This document shows, piece after piece, positions 54,532 through 63,980 of a DNA stretch of 64,000 nt. The notes beneath the pieces are model-generated. The model had not been told where the DNA came from. It did no database searches and saw only the letters and a list, made by a program, of their open reading frames with translations. The translations under genes and the position numbers were made by a program. How positions within the stretch are numbered: position 1 is the stretch's first letter; the number at the start of each line of letters is the position of its first letter. Source of the DNA: Prosthecobacter debontii (lineage in GTDB: Bacteria; Verrucomicrobiota; Verrucomicrobiia; Verrucomicrobiales; Verrucomicrobiaceae); NCBI GenBank assembly GCA_945860295.1, contig CAMAQH010000016.1:1-64000 (forward strand). Reading direction: 5' to 3'.

Positions 54532-55002
54532 ATGGGAAAACGCCGTGAAGGCCGAGAGGCCGCCGTTCAGTTTCTATTCGCTCATGAACTCCATGCCGAG
54601 CACACACTCGAAGAGCAGGAGGCCTTTTGGAGCATCCATAACGCCAAGACCTCTGTCCGAACGTATGCTGAAAAACTCATCCGTGGCGTGCTCGCGCATT
54701 TGACGGAGATCGACGCCGTCATCGGACCCGTGGTGGAAAATTTCCGCATCGAACGTCTCGCCATGGTGGACCGCAATATCCTGCGCCTGGCCGTGTATGA
54801 ATTTCTCCATGTTCCTGAAGTGCCCACGCCTGTAGCCATGAATGAGGCCATTGAGATCGCCAAGAACCTCGGCGGCACCGAGTCCGGCTCCTTTGTGAAC
54901 GGCGTGCTGCACAAAATCGCACAAACCGCGCGGCCCAGGAAGAATGACGAAACCCAAATGACGAATGTCGAAGTCAAACCGGAGGAAGCCCCCACGACCT
55001 AA
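54532..55002 (+). CDS. nusB: Transcription antitermination factor NusB, with repeat-derived tail
   Basis: A 156-residue RNA-binding protein of the rRNA antitermination complex. RREGREAAVQFLFAHEL at the N-terminus and AVYEFLHVPEVPTPVAMNEA, IAKNLGGTESGSFVNGVLHK at the C-terminal half are family hallmarks. The usual protein ends near IAQTARPR (about residue 136). The remaining 20 residues (KNDETQMTNVEVKPEEAPTT) come from a copy of the dispersed repeat and its flank, so the tail is an acquired extension. Confidence 0.95.
   Translation: MGKRREGREAAVQFLFAHELHAEHTLEEQEAFWSIHNAKTSVRTYAEKLIRGVLAHLTEIDAVIGPVVENFRIERLAMVDRNILRLAVYEFLHVPEVPTPVAMNEAIEIAKNLGGTESGSFVNGVLHKIAQTARPRKNDETQMTNVEVKPEEAPTT
54944..54973 (+). 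repeat. Dispersed repeat copy 3 inside nusB
   Basis: GAATGACGAA, ACCCA, then AATGACGAATGTCGAA. It lies in frame in the last codons of nusB and closely matches copy 1 at 10292, including the ACCC linker. Confidence 0.65.
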
Positions 55003-55022
55003 ACATCTCTTCGGTCTTACGC

Positions 55023-55052
55023 ATTCATTCGTCATTCTAAATTCTTCATTCG
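55023..55052 (-). repeat. Dispersed repeat copy 4, inverted, between nusB and ftsY
   Basis: On the minus strand it contains ATGTCGAATGAAGAA, TTTA, then GAATGACGAATGAA. It is inverted relative to copy 3, 50 bases away, with the nusB stop between them, so the pair could form a hairpin in the transcript. Confidence 0.55.
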
Positions 55053-55064
55053 ACATTTCCATTC

Positions 55065-55913
55065 ATGGCCGGCTTTTTTAAATCTCTCCTCCAGCGTTTC
55101 ACGAAGCCCGACATCGACTGGGATGAACTCGAAGCCATGCTCATCAGTGGTGATCTCGGGCCTAAGCTAGCGCTCCAGATCGTCACCGATCTCCAGGCTC
55201 AACAGCGCAAACTCCACGGGGCGGACATCGTGCAAGTCGCGCGTGATCATGTGCGGAAAATCTTACCCGAGAGCACATCAGCGCTGATACCTTTTACTGA
55301 TGGACGACCCAAAGTGCTGCTCGTCATCGGCGTCAATGGAGTCGGCAAGACCACCTCAGTCGCCAAGCTCGCGCATGTCCTGCACCATAGCGGGCATAAG
55401 GTCGTGCTTGCTGCTGCTGACACCTTCCGTGCAGCCGCTGTCGAGCAACTCGAAGTCTGGTCGCAGCGTCTCAACATCCCCATGGTCAAAGGTCCGCCGA
55501 ACGGTGATCCTGCCTCCGTTTGCTTTGAGGCCTACGATCTCGCCTGCCGCACTGGCGCTCAGTTTCTACTCTGTGATACCGCTGGACGACTGCACACCAA
55601 GCACAATCTCATGGAGGAGATGAAGAAGATTCATCGCATCCTCGGTCGCAAAGACGCCACGTCACCGCATGAGGTCATCCTCGTCGTCGATGCCACCACT
55701 GGCTCAAACGCGCTACAGCAGGCACGCGAGTTTCAGAAGGCCATCCCGATCACCGGCCTCATCGTCACCAAGCTGGACGGCAGTGGCAAAGGCGGCATCC
55801 TCATCTCCATCCAGCAAGAACTCGGTGTGCCTACTCGCTTCATCGGCCTCGGAGAAAAAGTCGAAGACTTCCAAGCTTTCGATTCGAAAAAGTTTGTGGA
55901 CGAGTTGCTATAA
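55065..55913 (+). CDS. ftsY: Signal recognition particle receptor FtsY
   Basis: A 282-residue SRP GTPase that docks ribosome-SRP complexes at the membrane. G1 [10 protein letters not shown] (89-98), [12 protein letters not shown] (G2/DTFRAAA), CDTAGR (G3) and [10 protein letters not shown] (G4/G5) are intact. The protein starts directly with a short membrane-targeting helix and lacks the long acidic A domain of E. coli FtsY. It ends a housekeeping unit with ribBA-ribH-nusB. The stop overlaps the 3' end of the convergent sugar-isomerase-like gene by six bases. Confidence 0.96.
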   Translation: MAGFFKSLLQRFTKPDIDWDELEAMLISGDLGPKLALQIVTDLQAQQRKLHGADIVQVARDHVRKILPESTSALIPFTDGRPKVLLVIGVNGVGKTTSVAKLAHVLHHSGHKVVLAAADTFRAAAVEQLEVWSQRLNIPMVKGPPNGDPASVCFEAYDLACRTGAQFLLCDTAGRLHTKHNLMEEMKKIHRILGRKDATSPHEVILVVDATTGSNALQQAREFQKAIPITGLIVTKLDGSGKGGILISIQQELGVPTRFIGLGEKVEDFQAFDSKKFVDELL

Positions 55914-56831
55914 GTTGGAGCCAAAGGTCTGCTCCCACATGACTTTTGCAGCGGCGACTTTTTCGTGTTTTTGACTGGGACTGATCTCCCAAATAAGTGG
56001 GACATGCGCGGGCACGAGAGTGAGCAGACGTTTCAAATCGACACCGCCAGTGCTGAGCGGCGCACGGTGATCACGCGCAGGCCATTGCACGTCATGGACA
56101 TGGCAGCCGATGAGACGCGGGGCGATCTGGCTTAGATAAAGTTCATGATCGAGCAAAGCTAGATTGGCCTGCCGCTGTACATGGCCGAAGTCATGCCACG
56201 CGCCAATCCATGGGCAGTCGCGATACTCGTCCATGAGCATGAGCATCTCACTCTGGTTGGGTATCTGCTCGTAGTGGCTGCGTGTCTCGATACCGAGCCG
56301 CACGCCGTGCTTTTCACAGTCGGGAAGCAGCGCGGTCAAAGCAGCGCGGATGCGGTCCAGCGGGATCTTGTTTTCCTTTTCACGCTGAGTCACCAATTTG
56401 AGCTTCAGATCGCAGTAGTCGCCAGAGTAGAGCGCGCCTGCGAGCGTCATCGCTTCGAGACGATCTGTGATGGATTTCATGGGCACGCAGCCGAGATGAA
56501 TCACGACACGATCTGTACCAAAGCACCCAGCCATTTCGATGGTTTTACGGGTGAGACTGATAGCACGCTCACGCTGCCACTGAATGGGTGATGTGAACTC
56601 ATAAACATCAGGCGCGTCCATCATGACCTCGACCGGAGCTGGGCAGAAATTATGCAGGCTGCTGATTTTAATCTCGCCTGCGTTAAAGGCTTCGAGCACG
56701 CCTTGAACCAAGGAAACATTGGTTCCGTGGCTTACCTCGATCCAATCAAAGCCCAGCTCGCAGGCTTCACGAACGATGGCTCGTCCATCCGTGTGATGAC
56801 GACTATTCCAGCAGGTGGAGAGGGAAATCAT
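55908..56831 (-). CDS. Xylose-isomerase-like TIM barrel protein
   Basis: A 307-residue cytoplasmic protein of the AP_endonuc_2/sugar phosphate isomerase-epimerase family. It opens with [16 protein letters not shown], where the ATG at 56831 is preferred over a start at 56867 overlapping the upstream gene. [41 protein letters not shown] and [10 protein letters not shown] carry the Glu, His and Asp metal ligands of the barrel. Substrate specificity is not predictable. It lies seven bases after the stop of the upstream secreted hypothetical on the same strand. Confidence 0.88.
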   Translation of the reverse strand: MISLSTCWNSRHHTDGRAIVREACELGFDWIEVSHGTNVSLVQGVLEAFNAGEIKISSLHNFCPAPVEVMMDAPDVYEFTSPIQWQRERAISLTRKTIEMAGCFGTDRVVIHLGCVPMKSITDRLEAMTLAGALYSGDYCDLKLKLVTQREKENKIPLDRIRAALTALLPDCEKHGVRLGIETRSHYEQIPNQSEMLMLMDEYRDCPWIGAWHDFGHVQRQANLALLDHELYLSQIAPRLIGCHVHDVQWPARDHRAPLSTGGVDLKRLLTLVPAHVPLIWEISPSQKHEKVAAAKVMWEQTFGSNL

Positions 56832-56838
56832 TGAGTGA

Positions 56839-57735
56839 TCAGCGACCTTTCGAAAGCGTTTCCGCATCGATCACAAAGGGTAATTTGATGTTACCGGAGA
56901 ACTTTGGGTCTTTGTTTTCATAGTGGAAAAGACGCACGCCCTTTTGCCCTGCTTTCCTCGGTTGAGCAAAGAGATCCACCTGAATTAAACGTTCCGCGTC
57001 GGCTGGCACATCAGCAGGCTTGATCGTCAATGTCAGCTCATTGATACCATTCTTAACCCCACCGATGACAAAAAATTTTAGCGACCGGTCATCAGCGAAG
57101 TAGTCGTAGCCATTGATTGTTAGCTCCGACTCAAAGCCGAGTGATTGCATTGTGCAGCCCGTCACATGAACAGGCACCGGACACACTGGAGGAACGGCAG
57201 GTGCTTTGCCTGGAGGAGTGAACTCAGGCTGATCGAGAAAGTTGGGGGTTTCACCGCTCAGCAACTGCGCGCGTAGCTCTGGCTGGGTGCGCAGGTGGAT
57301 GAGCTTGTTGCTATCAAACTTCCAACCGCTGGTCTCGCGGAGAAATTTGAGCATCAGTAGATTGTCAGGGATCTGTTCTGGCTCGCCGCCGATGTTCACT
57401 TTTCCAAAGTAGAGCAGATGAGCGGTGTCACCCACGGCCTGGGCTTCTAGCAGACGCAGACCGGTGGTGTCTGCTGGATTTAGGGGTGTCTCGAACACGG
57501 ACTTCGGGAAAGCGAGTCCTTGGCTAACAATTTGGTTCCGCGTGACCACTTGGCGGTACATCGTGATGGAAGCAGCCCATGCCGATGCATCGCCAGCTTC
57601 GACGGACACGCGCCAGCGCTTGTAGGCTTTTTCGAGTGTGGCACGCAGTTCAGTCTCCTGCGCTTGGATCATAGGCGCGATGAGGCAAAGCAGACACAAG
57701 AGACAGCGAAGCAGGGCAGGGGGCATGGGTTTCAT
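56839..57735 (-). CDS. Secreted hypothetical protein (298 aa)
   Basis: A signal peptide (LLRCLLCLLCLIAPMIQAQ, ending about residue 25) precedes an N-terminal helical domain (ATLEKAYKRWRVSVEAGDAS), reminiscent of SnoaL/NTF2-like dimers. A C-terminal beta domain (TINGYDYFADDRSLKFFVIG, LTLTIKPADVPADAERLIQV) follows. I do not recognise a family. It is co-directional with, and seven bases from, the isomerase-like gene. A short gap of 57 bases separates it from the MBL-fold gene downstream in sequence but upstream in transcription. Confidence 0.75.
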   Translation of the reverse strand: MKPMPPALLRCLLCLLCLIAPMIQAQETELRATLEKAYKRWRVSVEAGDASAWAASITMYRQVVTRNQIVSQGLAFPKSVFETPLNPADTTGLRLLEAQAVGDTAHLLYFGKVNIGGEPEQIPDNLLMLKFLRETSGWKFDSNKLIHLRTQPELRAQLLSGETPNFLDQPEFTPPGKAPAVPPVCPVPVHVTGCTMQSLGFESELTINGYDYFADDRSLKFFVIGGVKNGINELTLTIKPADVPADAERLIQVDLFAQPRKAGQKGVRLFHYENKDPKFSGNIKLPFVIDAETLSKGR

Positions 57736-57792
57736 CGTGGGCTATGATTACATCGTGAATGCGGGAGTGCTTTAGCAAAAGATACGGATTCG

Positions 57793-58641
57793 TTATTCAG
57801 GTGCTTTTTCGAGTGTCAGCCTCTCGCCGGACTGCATCACTTTAAAGGGCTGATCGAGGTGTTGGCAGGCCGTGGTAAACTCTTCTGTCGTCACGGTGTT
57901 AAAGGTAAACATGTCGTAGTGGTATGGCACCACGAGTCGTGAATGGCAGGCTTTGGCAAGCGTGGCTGCCTCGGCCCCATTTAGATTACCGGACACGCGG
58001 CGCTCAGGCTTGTTACCATTGATCGGTAGTAACATGAGATCGTAGGCGTGCGGCTTCAGGCTGGCTAACAAATAATCATGCCAGATTGTATCGCCGCTGT
58101 GATAGATCACAAATCCACCGCGCCGGATGATGAGGCCCAAGTAATGGCAGCGGCCCAAGGCGTCACGTTTGAGATCATTGTGCGCAGCCGCAACACCTGT
58201 GATGTGCCATTCGTCAGCATACGTCTCACCAGCATCTAGCCCGACGAGTTGAACTGGCGCATCTCCCAGTCGCAGCTGTGCTTCATCCAGGATCGCATGA
58301 GGCAACAGCAGTTTGATTCCGGGATTGGCCTGAGCCAGTGGCAGCAGCGTCTCAGCATCCAGATGATCCGTGTGGATATGGCTTGCCGTTACGAGATAAA
58401 TGCCTGTGAGCTGCTCAGGTGCTACGCAACGTGCGGTCATGCGCACATGTGGCTTATCCGTGGCCGCATACTTTTCAGTCAATGAATCCGACAGGTATGG
58501 ATCAAGCAACAGGATTGAACCCTGCTGCTTTAAAAGAAACCCGCTTTGCCCCAGCCACCAGAGATGCAGCCGTTTATCGTCCGCAGTGATATTGGCTATA
58601 TCGGCGAGCAGTGCGCTGTCTTTTGAAAAAGGCTCAATCAT
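57793..58641 (-). CDS. MBL-fold metallo-hydrolase (UlaG-like)
   Basis: A 282-residue soluble enzyme. The metallo-beta-lactamase motif is SHIHTDHLD (87-95). VIYHSGDTIWHD provides the later metal-binding Asp and VVPYHYDMF the last His. The N-terminal WWLGQSGFLLKQQGSILLLDP is typical of the UlaG/YtnP-like branch (lactonases and related hydrolases). There is no signal peptide, so it is cytoplasmic. Both neighbours are hypothetical or FHA genes on the same strand with gaps of 57 and 74 bases. The substrate is unknown. Confidence 0.9.
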   Translation of the reverse strand: MIEPFSKDSALLADIANITADDKRLHLWWLGQSGFLLKQQGSILLLDPYLSDSLTEKYAATDKPHVRMTARCVAPEQLTGIYLVTASHIHTDHLDAETLLPLAQANPGIKLLLPHAILDEAQLRLGDAPVQLVGLDAGETYADEWHITGVAAAHNDLKRDALGRCHYLGLIIRRGGFVIYHSGDTIWHDYLLASLKPHAYDLMLLPINGNKPERRVSGNLNGAEAATLAKACHSRLVVPYHYDMFTFNTVTTEEFTTACQHLDQPFKVMQSGERLTLEKAPE

Positions 58642-58715
58642 TGGATAATGAAAAAAGCAGTTCTGCCATCACTGCACAGATCAGGCTGAATGCTCCATGT
58701 CGCAAGCAGCGCGGC

Positions 58716-59360
58716 TCATTTTTCCACCTTAATCTTTGGCAGACTGCCACCTATTTTGCTCATCACGTCTGAGAAGAAATTACCACCTTCCGTTTCCTTG
58801 TTGTGGCGCATGTAAAGACCCGTAAAGAAAGCCGCGATAAATAGAAAAATCACGATCAGTGCCGTTGCGCAACTGCCTTCAGTCGTATCTGGATATCCTA
58901 AAACACGGCGTACGGCCTGTGGCCGCGGTCGAGCATTCTTGGGTGCAGGACTCCTGTTCGTAGATGCCCTGGGTGGCTGAGCATCTCTAATGTCATCAAT
59001 GGGCGGTGGCCCATAATTGGCCTTTGGGGCCGCCTTTACAGCAGGCGTTTTTTCTGCACCCGCCGCAGGTGGCTGATCTTTATAATAGACGGCCTGGATG
59101 TCGCCAAAGGCGATTCGATCACCTTCTTTAAGTCTAGCTTCCTCAACGCCGACACCATTCACGCGGGTGCCATTGCTCGACTGCTGATCGCTCACAAAAC
59201 AGCCATCATCCTGTAGCTCAATGATAGCGTGGTGACCCGAGACAGAAGGGCAATCAAGCACGATCACACTGTCAGGGTGGCGGCCCACAGTGGTGGTGCC
59301 AGACTCCAGCGCGTGGGTCATTGAAACACCATCATCGAGATAGAAAATAAGGGTGGCCAT
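58716..59360 (-). CDS. FHA-domain membrane protein
   Basis: A 214-residue protein. An N-terminal FHA domain (about 20-95) has TTVGRHPDSVIVLDCPSVSG, HHAIIELQDDG and QSSNGTRVNG, the phosphothreonine-binding Arg, Ser and Asn motifs. A Pro/Ala-rich linker leads to one C-terminal membrane helix (about 170-190, ALIVIFLFIAAFFTGLYM) and a short tail. The FHA domain should face the cytoplasm and could read serine/threonine kinase signals at the membrane. No kinase or phosphatase is adjacent. Confidence 0.9.
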   Translation of the reverse strand: MATLIFYLDDGVSMTHALESGTTTVGRHPDSVIVLDCPSVSGHHAIIELQDDGCFVSDQQSSNGTRVNGVGVEEARLKEGDRIAFGDIQAVYYKDQPPAAGAEKTPAVKAAPKANYGPPPIDDIRDAQPPRASTNRSPAPKNARPRPQAVRRVLGYPDTTEGSCATALIVIFLFIAAFFTGLYMRHNKETEGGNFFSDVMSKIGGSLPKIKVEK

Positions 59361-59462
59361 GGTCGTGAGGGGGATAGGGGGCTGACAGAGCAGAATACTT
59401 GCTTACTACTTCCTCCATAGAAGGCTTGGCCTTTTCTTCATGCAATATCAATGTTCGCATAA

Positions 59463-59948
59463 ATGCATTCTTTGCGTAACATCAGCACTATGATTTCAGC
59501 TAATCCGTTTTTTTTGACCCGCCGCTTTTTGTTGCTGGCTATCTCATGCTTCTCCCTAATCATCCATGCAGGTCCTTCGCAGGAAGCTGAGGCAGCCGCC
59601 ATGGCCCTGGCGAGTGATCAAGAAGCTGCGGGTTACATGTTCCGTGCTGAGGCTTGGGTTGGTAATCTGAATAAGGGCATCGGTAAGGCTGTGCGGGTGC
59701 AGCTTTTTAAAGGCAACGAATACTGCATCGGCGTGGCTGTGCCGCGTGACTCCGGTATTCATATCACGGGTGCCGTGCTCGACCTGGATACCAAGCCAGT
59801 CGGTGAAATCCAACCCGTCCTCCATGGCTGGGGTTACCTACTTTTTTTCAAGCCCAAGAAGACCGGAGTCTATGTTGTTACCATACGCGAAGCAGAATCC
59901 GGCAAGCAAGCCGACATCGCCTGCGCTATCATCACTGGCTATAAGTAA
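59463..59948 (+). CDS. Small secreted hypothetical protein (161 aa)
   Basis: A signal peptide (RRFLLLAISCFSLIIHAGP) is present from either start. The ATG at 59463 gives 161 residues and the ATG at 59490 gives 152; neither has a strong ribosome binding site. The mature domain of about 110 residues is beta-rich (GKAVRVQLFKGNEYCIGVAV, HITGAVLDLDTKPVGEIQP, FFKPKKTGVYVVTIREAE), like small CARDB or jelly-roll domains. It is divergent from the FHA gene. No family is recognised. Confidence 0.72.
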   Translation: MHSLRNISTMISANPFFLTRRFLLLAISCFSLIIHAGPSQEAEAAAMALASDQEAAGYMFRAEAWVGNLNKGIGKAVRVQLFKGNEYCIGVAVPRDSGIHITGAVLDLDTKPVGEIQPVLHGWGYLLFFKPKKTGVYVVTIREAESGKQADIACAIITGYK

Positions 59949-60167
59949 GCTAAGCTCTGGAGTTGGCGGACATGGTCGGCGTTGCCATCGTCTATTTTCT
60001 TCTCTTCTGTAGCAGGAATGAATTCGTTCATGCCTAAATAGACAATATTAGTGGTTTGGTCTTAATGCTTTTTTCTTAAAGTGCATCGCTGAATAGTAGT
60101 GGATATTGCCTGTTGTATTCCGCTCTTCTCATTTGGCGCTTTCCTGATTGCACTCTATTTTAAGTCT

Positions 60168-61208
60168 ATGAAACGCAATCGTATTGGTCGAACGGGCATC
60201 GTCGTCACAGATATTTGTATGGGAACCATGACCTTTGGTTTGCAGGCGGATGAGAAGACATCGTTTGCGATCATGGACCGCGCGATTGCTGCGGGGATCG
60301 ATTTCTTTGACACGGCGGAGATGTATCCGGTGCCGCCGAGTGCGGAGTTGTTTGGGGTTACAGAGCAGATCGTTGGGAGGTGGCTGAAAGGCCGCACTCG
60401 AGGTGAGGTGATTATCGCTAGTAAGGTCACTGGGCCGGGCCACGGCTGGTTCCGCCCGCCCATTCGTGGGGGCTTCACGGCACTGGATCGCCGGCAGATT
60501 TTCCAGGCTTGTGAGGACAGTCTTCGCCGTCTTCAAACGGATTACATTGACCTGTATCAGACGCACTGGCCAGATCATGGTATGGAACAGGCAGAGACGC
60601 TGGGTGCGCTGACGGACCTGATCGCGCAGGGGAAAATTCGCGCTTGGGGTAGCAGCAATGAAACCTGCTGGGGCGTGATGAAAAATCTCTGGGAAGCGGA
60701 GAAGCACGGTCTTGCTCGCATGGCCTCGGTGCAGAATAATTTCTCGTTGATCAATCGCCGCTGTGAGAGTGAGCTAGCGCAGGTTTGCCGAAAGGAAGGC
60801 GTGAGTTTGCTGCCTTACTCGCCGCTTGGTGGCGGTGTGCTGTGTGGTAAATATAACGAGGGTGCTTTGCCCAAAGGTGCGCGCTTCACCGACTACATTC
60901 AGAACGGTGGCCCGCGTCAGAAGCGCATGGCGGCCCGCTTTGTGAATGAACGGGGTTTAGAGACGGCGGCACGACTCCGTGTTATCGCGGATGATCTTGG
61001 CGTGAATGTAACAGCACTGGCGTTGGCTTGGAGCAAGCAGCATGATTTTGTCGCATCGACCATTGTCGGCGCTACGACGGTCGCGCAGTTTGAGGAAAGT
61101 CTGCAAGCGGCTGATTTGGTACTTAATGCAGAAACACTGGCGCTTATTGATGCTATCGATGAGGCCATTCCAACGCCGATGACGGAGGATGGACTGAGGA
61201 GACTTTGA
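60168..61208 (+). CDS. Aldo/keto reductase (Tas-like)
   Basis: A 346-residue cytoplasmic oxidoreductase. The ATG at 60168 starts [20 protein letters not shown], a normal beginning of the family, while a longer in-frame start at 60099 would add an unrelated hydrophobic stretch. The tetrad is visible: Asp in [11 protein letters not shown] with Tyr, Lys in IIASKVTG, and His in YQTHWPDHG. The NADP site is near [20 protein letters not shown]. It probably reduces sugar-derived or xenobiotic aldehydes. It stands alone, with an empty gap of 219 bases before it. Confidence 0.93.
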   Translation: MKRNRIGRTGIVVTDICMGTMTFGLQADEKTSFAIMDRAIAAGIDFFDTAEMYPVPPSAELFGVTEQIVGRWLKGRTRGEVIIASKVTGPGHGWFRPPIRGGFTALDRRQIFQACEDSLRRLQTDYIDLYQTHWPDHGMEQAETLGALTDLIAQGKIRAWGSSNETCWGVMKNLWEAEKHGLARMASVQNNFSLINRRCESELAQVCRKEGVSLLPYSPLGGGVLCGKYNEGALPKGARFTDYIQNGGPRQKRMAARFVNERGLETAARLRVIADDLGVNVTALALAWSKQHDFVASTIVGATTVAQFEESLQAADLVLNAETLALIDAIDEAIPTPMTEDGLRRL

Positions 61209-61218
61209 TAGAGTGTCT

Positions 61219-62547
61219 TCAGTCACGCAACGCTACGGCGGGATCGACTCGGGCGGCGAACCAGGCGGGGATCAGCGCGGCGATGAGGCAGAGGATAATG
61301 GCTAATCCACAGATGGAGGTCAGGTCGCTGGCCTGAATTTTAGAGGGGATATCACTGAGAAAATAGATGTCCTGCGGGAAGAAGTCGCGCCCAGTCTGGG
61401 CGGTGATGAAGTCGCGCAGGTCATTGCGGAAATGCAGCACGGTCATGCCGCCGATAAGTCCCGCGATGATGCCCATGACGGCGACGATTCCAGCTTGCGC
61501 CAAGAAGATGCCGATGATTTGCCCAGCGCGTGTTCCGAGTGCGGTGAGGATGCCGATTTCGCGACGCTTTTGAACCGTCACGGTGATGGTGGTATTCATC
61601 ACGCAGATGGCGGCGACGAGCATGATGAAGATGAGCAAGAAGTACATGAGCGACTGCTGATTCTCCACACTCTGGAGCATGTAGCCGTGCATGTCGGTCC
61701 AGGTGCGTGGCCGCCAATCATTCGGCAGGGTGGATGTTTCGATCCACTGGATGGCCTGTACATCTGCGGCATCAGGATCAGTGATTTCGATTTCGATCCC
61801 GCTGACATCTCCCTCCAGATTGAATAACTCCTGCGCGACGTGCAACGGCGCGTAGCAGCGCTCGCCAGCGGTATCTGCACGGATGATGGCGGCGACGGTG
61901 AGATCTTTGGGAATCACGACGATTTCCTCGCGTGCGCTTGCCGCTTTCGCTGCGTCCTTTTCTTCTTCGACCTGTCGCAAGTCACGGATCATCTGGCGGA
62001 TGGTATCACTGGCAAGGATCGAAAGAACATCGCCCACCTTCACTTTGAGTTTCTTCGCGAGTCGATCAGTGATGATGATGTTGTTGCCTTTGAGATCAAA
62101 TTCACCCGAGAGTCGGTGCTTACTCAGTTTGGTGAGGAGTGCATTTTCAGTGCCCTGCTTGAGGCCGAAAAGCTCCACACCTTCGGGATTAGATTTACCA
62201 AAACGTGCCGCGACCATGCCCTCTGCCATGGGGGTAGCTGAGATGACTCCGGGCTGCGTTTGTATTTGCTTGAGGACATCACGCCAGTTCGATCTGAAAG
62301 GTGGCGGTGAACCCTGTGGCAGTTCGCCCGTGAAACGTGGCTCTTGCATGAGGACAATATGCGGCTCGAAGCCGAGCAGCATCTGTTTGAACTCGACCTG
62401 CCAGCCTTTGAAGACGGACATCACCACGACAAGGACGCCAACACCGAGCATGACACCTAGCACGGAGATCAGCGTTATGATTGAGACGAGCGAGCGCTTT
62501 GGGCGCAGATAGCGCAGGGCAAGAAAAAAGGGGGCGCTGGAAAGCAT
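61219..62547 (-). CDS. LolC/LolE-type lipoprotein-releasing ABC transporter permease
   Basis: A 442-residue permease. An N-terminal helix (about 20-48, SLVSIITLISVLGVMLGVGV), the periplasmic domain (50-300, HIVLMQEPRFTGELP) and three C-terminal helices (about 305-330, 345-375 and 405-430) match LolC/LolE. LALRYLRPKRS at the start is the coupling region contacting LolD. It probably extracts lipoproteins from the inner membrane for transfer to LolA. No lolD is adjacent, and the downstream gene is convergent. The esterase gene lies upstream 21 bases away. Confidence 0.9.
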   Translation of the reverse strand: MLSSAPFFLALRYLRPKRSLVSIITLISVLGVMLGVGVLVVVMSVFKGWQVEFKQMLLGFEPHIVLMQEPRFTGELPQGSPPPFRSNWRDVLKQIQTQPGVISATPMAEGMVAARFGKSNPEGVELFGLKQGTENALLTKLSKHRLSGEFDLKGNNIIITDRLAKKLKVKVGDVLSILASDTIRQMIRDLRQVEEEKDAAKAASAREEIVVIPKDLTVAAIIRADTAGERCYAPLHVAQELFNLEGDVSGIEIEITDPDAADVQAIQWIETSTLPNDWRPRTWTDMHGYMLQSVENQQSLMYFLLIFIMLVAAICVMNTTITVTVQKRREIGILTALGTRAGQIIGIFLAQAGIVAVMGIIAGLIGGMTVLHFRNDLRDFITAQTGRDFFPQDIYFLSDIPSKIQASDLTSICGLAIILCLIAALIPAWFAARVDPAVALRD

Positions 62548-62568
62548 GAGGTATGTAGCAGGCTTCAG

Positions 62569-63645
62569 TTAGGGCTTTAGCCAATGATCGAAGAATCGAT
62601 AGATAACTTCATTCGATTCAGGGTTCGGATCATGCTTTTCGCGGTTGGTCATCGCCACCCGGTCATCGTGACCAAGTAGAGCATTGACGGCTCGCAGATG
62701 ATTCAGCGGCACCCAGCGCTTTGGCGGATCTTCGGCCCCGCCGGAAACTAGGAATGGGCGCGGTGCCATCAGCGCCTGAAACTCCACAAGATCATGGCCC
62801 TGCTCGATAAGGGCTTTGTAGGCACCGGTTCGCGGGCTGTCAGCGCGCACGAGTCCGGGCTTGCGGGTCGAAGCGGTGTCGAGGCCGAGATACCAGGGTT
62901 CTTGGTAGTTGATGCTTTCCCGAGTTTCATCAAAGACGACGCCAGGATCGGACCACACAGCGCATGCATACTTGTCCCACAAGCAGGCACCGAACATGGA
63001 CCACTTGCCGCCATAAGAGTGGCCGACGATACCGATGCGATTGGCATCTACCTGCGGCATATTGGCCAGCGCTTGCCAGGCATTCGCTGAGATGTAGCCG
63101 AGATAAGATAAGGGCTGGCATTTGGCATTCGCCGTGAGGACTGGAAGACGTGCATCACCACCCGGTGAGCCGATGGCGAGGCTGACGAAACCACGTTTGG
63201 TTAGCTGATAAGCGAAGTCGCGCAGTGGATTCGCTCCGAGTCCCACGCTGGTCTCTGGTTCGTAGTAGGGAACGAAGTCGGCGGGGAAGGGGCCTGCTCC
63301 GTCGGGGATGAGTAAGTAGCCGTCCGCCATCTGATTGGCAGCAATTTGCACTCGAATCTTCTGCTGAGTGAATGTCTCCCGGTGTGTTGTCTCCACGACC
63401 TCGATTTTTGGTTGCGCAATGACTGGCGGCCACTCACCCATGAGGCTGTGCCAGTCGGTCAAAATCTCCGCTCGTCGCTGCCGCCATTCTTCGGCTGTTT
63501 TGACTTCCCGCCCATCTTTAAAAAGCAGTGGTGAGCGATACTCCCCCATCTTTCCTGCCCACTCGGGTGGTATCAGTGATGGACTCAATGGCTCTGCTGC
63601 ATGAGCCGTCAGAGCGATGAGTGAGCAAGCGATGAGTCGTTTCAT
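62569..63645 (-). CDS. Secreted alpha/beta hydrolase (acetylxylan-esterase or dienelactone-hydrolase-like)
   Basis: A 358-residue protein with a signal peptide (MKRLIACSLIALTAHAAEP). The nucleophile elbow is GHSYGG with Ser at about 210. A strand with DGYLLIPDGAGPFPADFVPY leads into an oxyanion region, and FLVSGGAEDPPKRWVPL holds the likely acid. Family resemblance is to bacterial carbohydrate esterases of the large secreted type common in Verrucomicrobia. The substrate is not predictable. Its start overlaps the upstream 112-residue gene by four bases (63642-63645), so the pair is coupled. Confidence 0.88.
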   Translation of the reverse strand: MKRLIACSLIALTAHAAEPLSPSLIPPEWAGKMGEYRSPLLFKDGREVKTAEEWRQRRAEILTDWHSLMGEWPPVIAQPKIEVVETTHRETFTQQKIRVQIAANQMADGYLLIPDGAGPFPADFVPYYEPETSVGLGANPLRDFAYQLTKRGFVSLAIGSPGGDARLPVLTANAKCQPLSYLGYISANAWQALANMPQVDANRIGIVGHSYGGKWSMFGACLWDKYACAVWSDPGVVFDETRESINYQEPWYLGLDTASTRKPGLVRADSPRTGAYKALIEQGHDLVEFQALMAPRPFLVSGGAEDPPKRWVPLNHLRAVNALLGHDDRVAMTNREKHDPNPESNEVIYRFFDHWLKP

Positions 63646-63980
63646 GATCCCTGCGCAGCCAGTGCCGCAGCGCCGCGTGCTTTGGCGATTTGGGCTTTGC
63701 GCAGAATCTCTTCGGTTGATGGAAGTGAGGCTAGAACGTCTGCTGGTATGAAGCCATTATCGACTAGTTTGGTGAGGCATTTTTTGCGCTCGTCGAGAGC
63801 TTTATCCGGACTGCGCTCTTTTCCGAAGCGGCTCTTTGCGGCGGCACTGCGATCTTTTAGAGCGGAGTAAATATCGCCACCGAGAAGGGATGAGATGTCC
63901 ACTTTGATCTTCTCACGTCCCGCTTCGGCCTCGTTGATTTCATCGCCATTGATCGGGCCGGCTTGATACTTGGGGAACAT
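63642..63980 (-). CDS. Hypothetical protein, possibly continuing beyond the window
   Basis: A 112-residue reading frame from the ATG at 63980. The frame remains open to the edge of the window (codons before the ATG read CPEVAI), so the start may lie outside and this may be a C-terminal part. The visible residues are charged and helical (SALKDRSAAAKSRFGKERSP, LDERKKCLTKLVDNGFIPAD), with no membrane segment or known motif. It overlaps the esterase start by four bases, suggesting co-translation. The function is unknown. Confidence 0.65.
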   Translation of the reverse strand: MFPKYQAGPINGDEINEAEAGREKIKVDISSLLGGDIYSALKDRSAAAKSRFGKERSPDKALDERKKCLTKLVDNGFIPADVLASLPSTEEILRKAQIAKARGAAALAAQGS

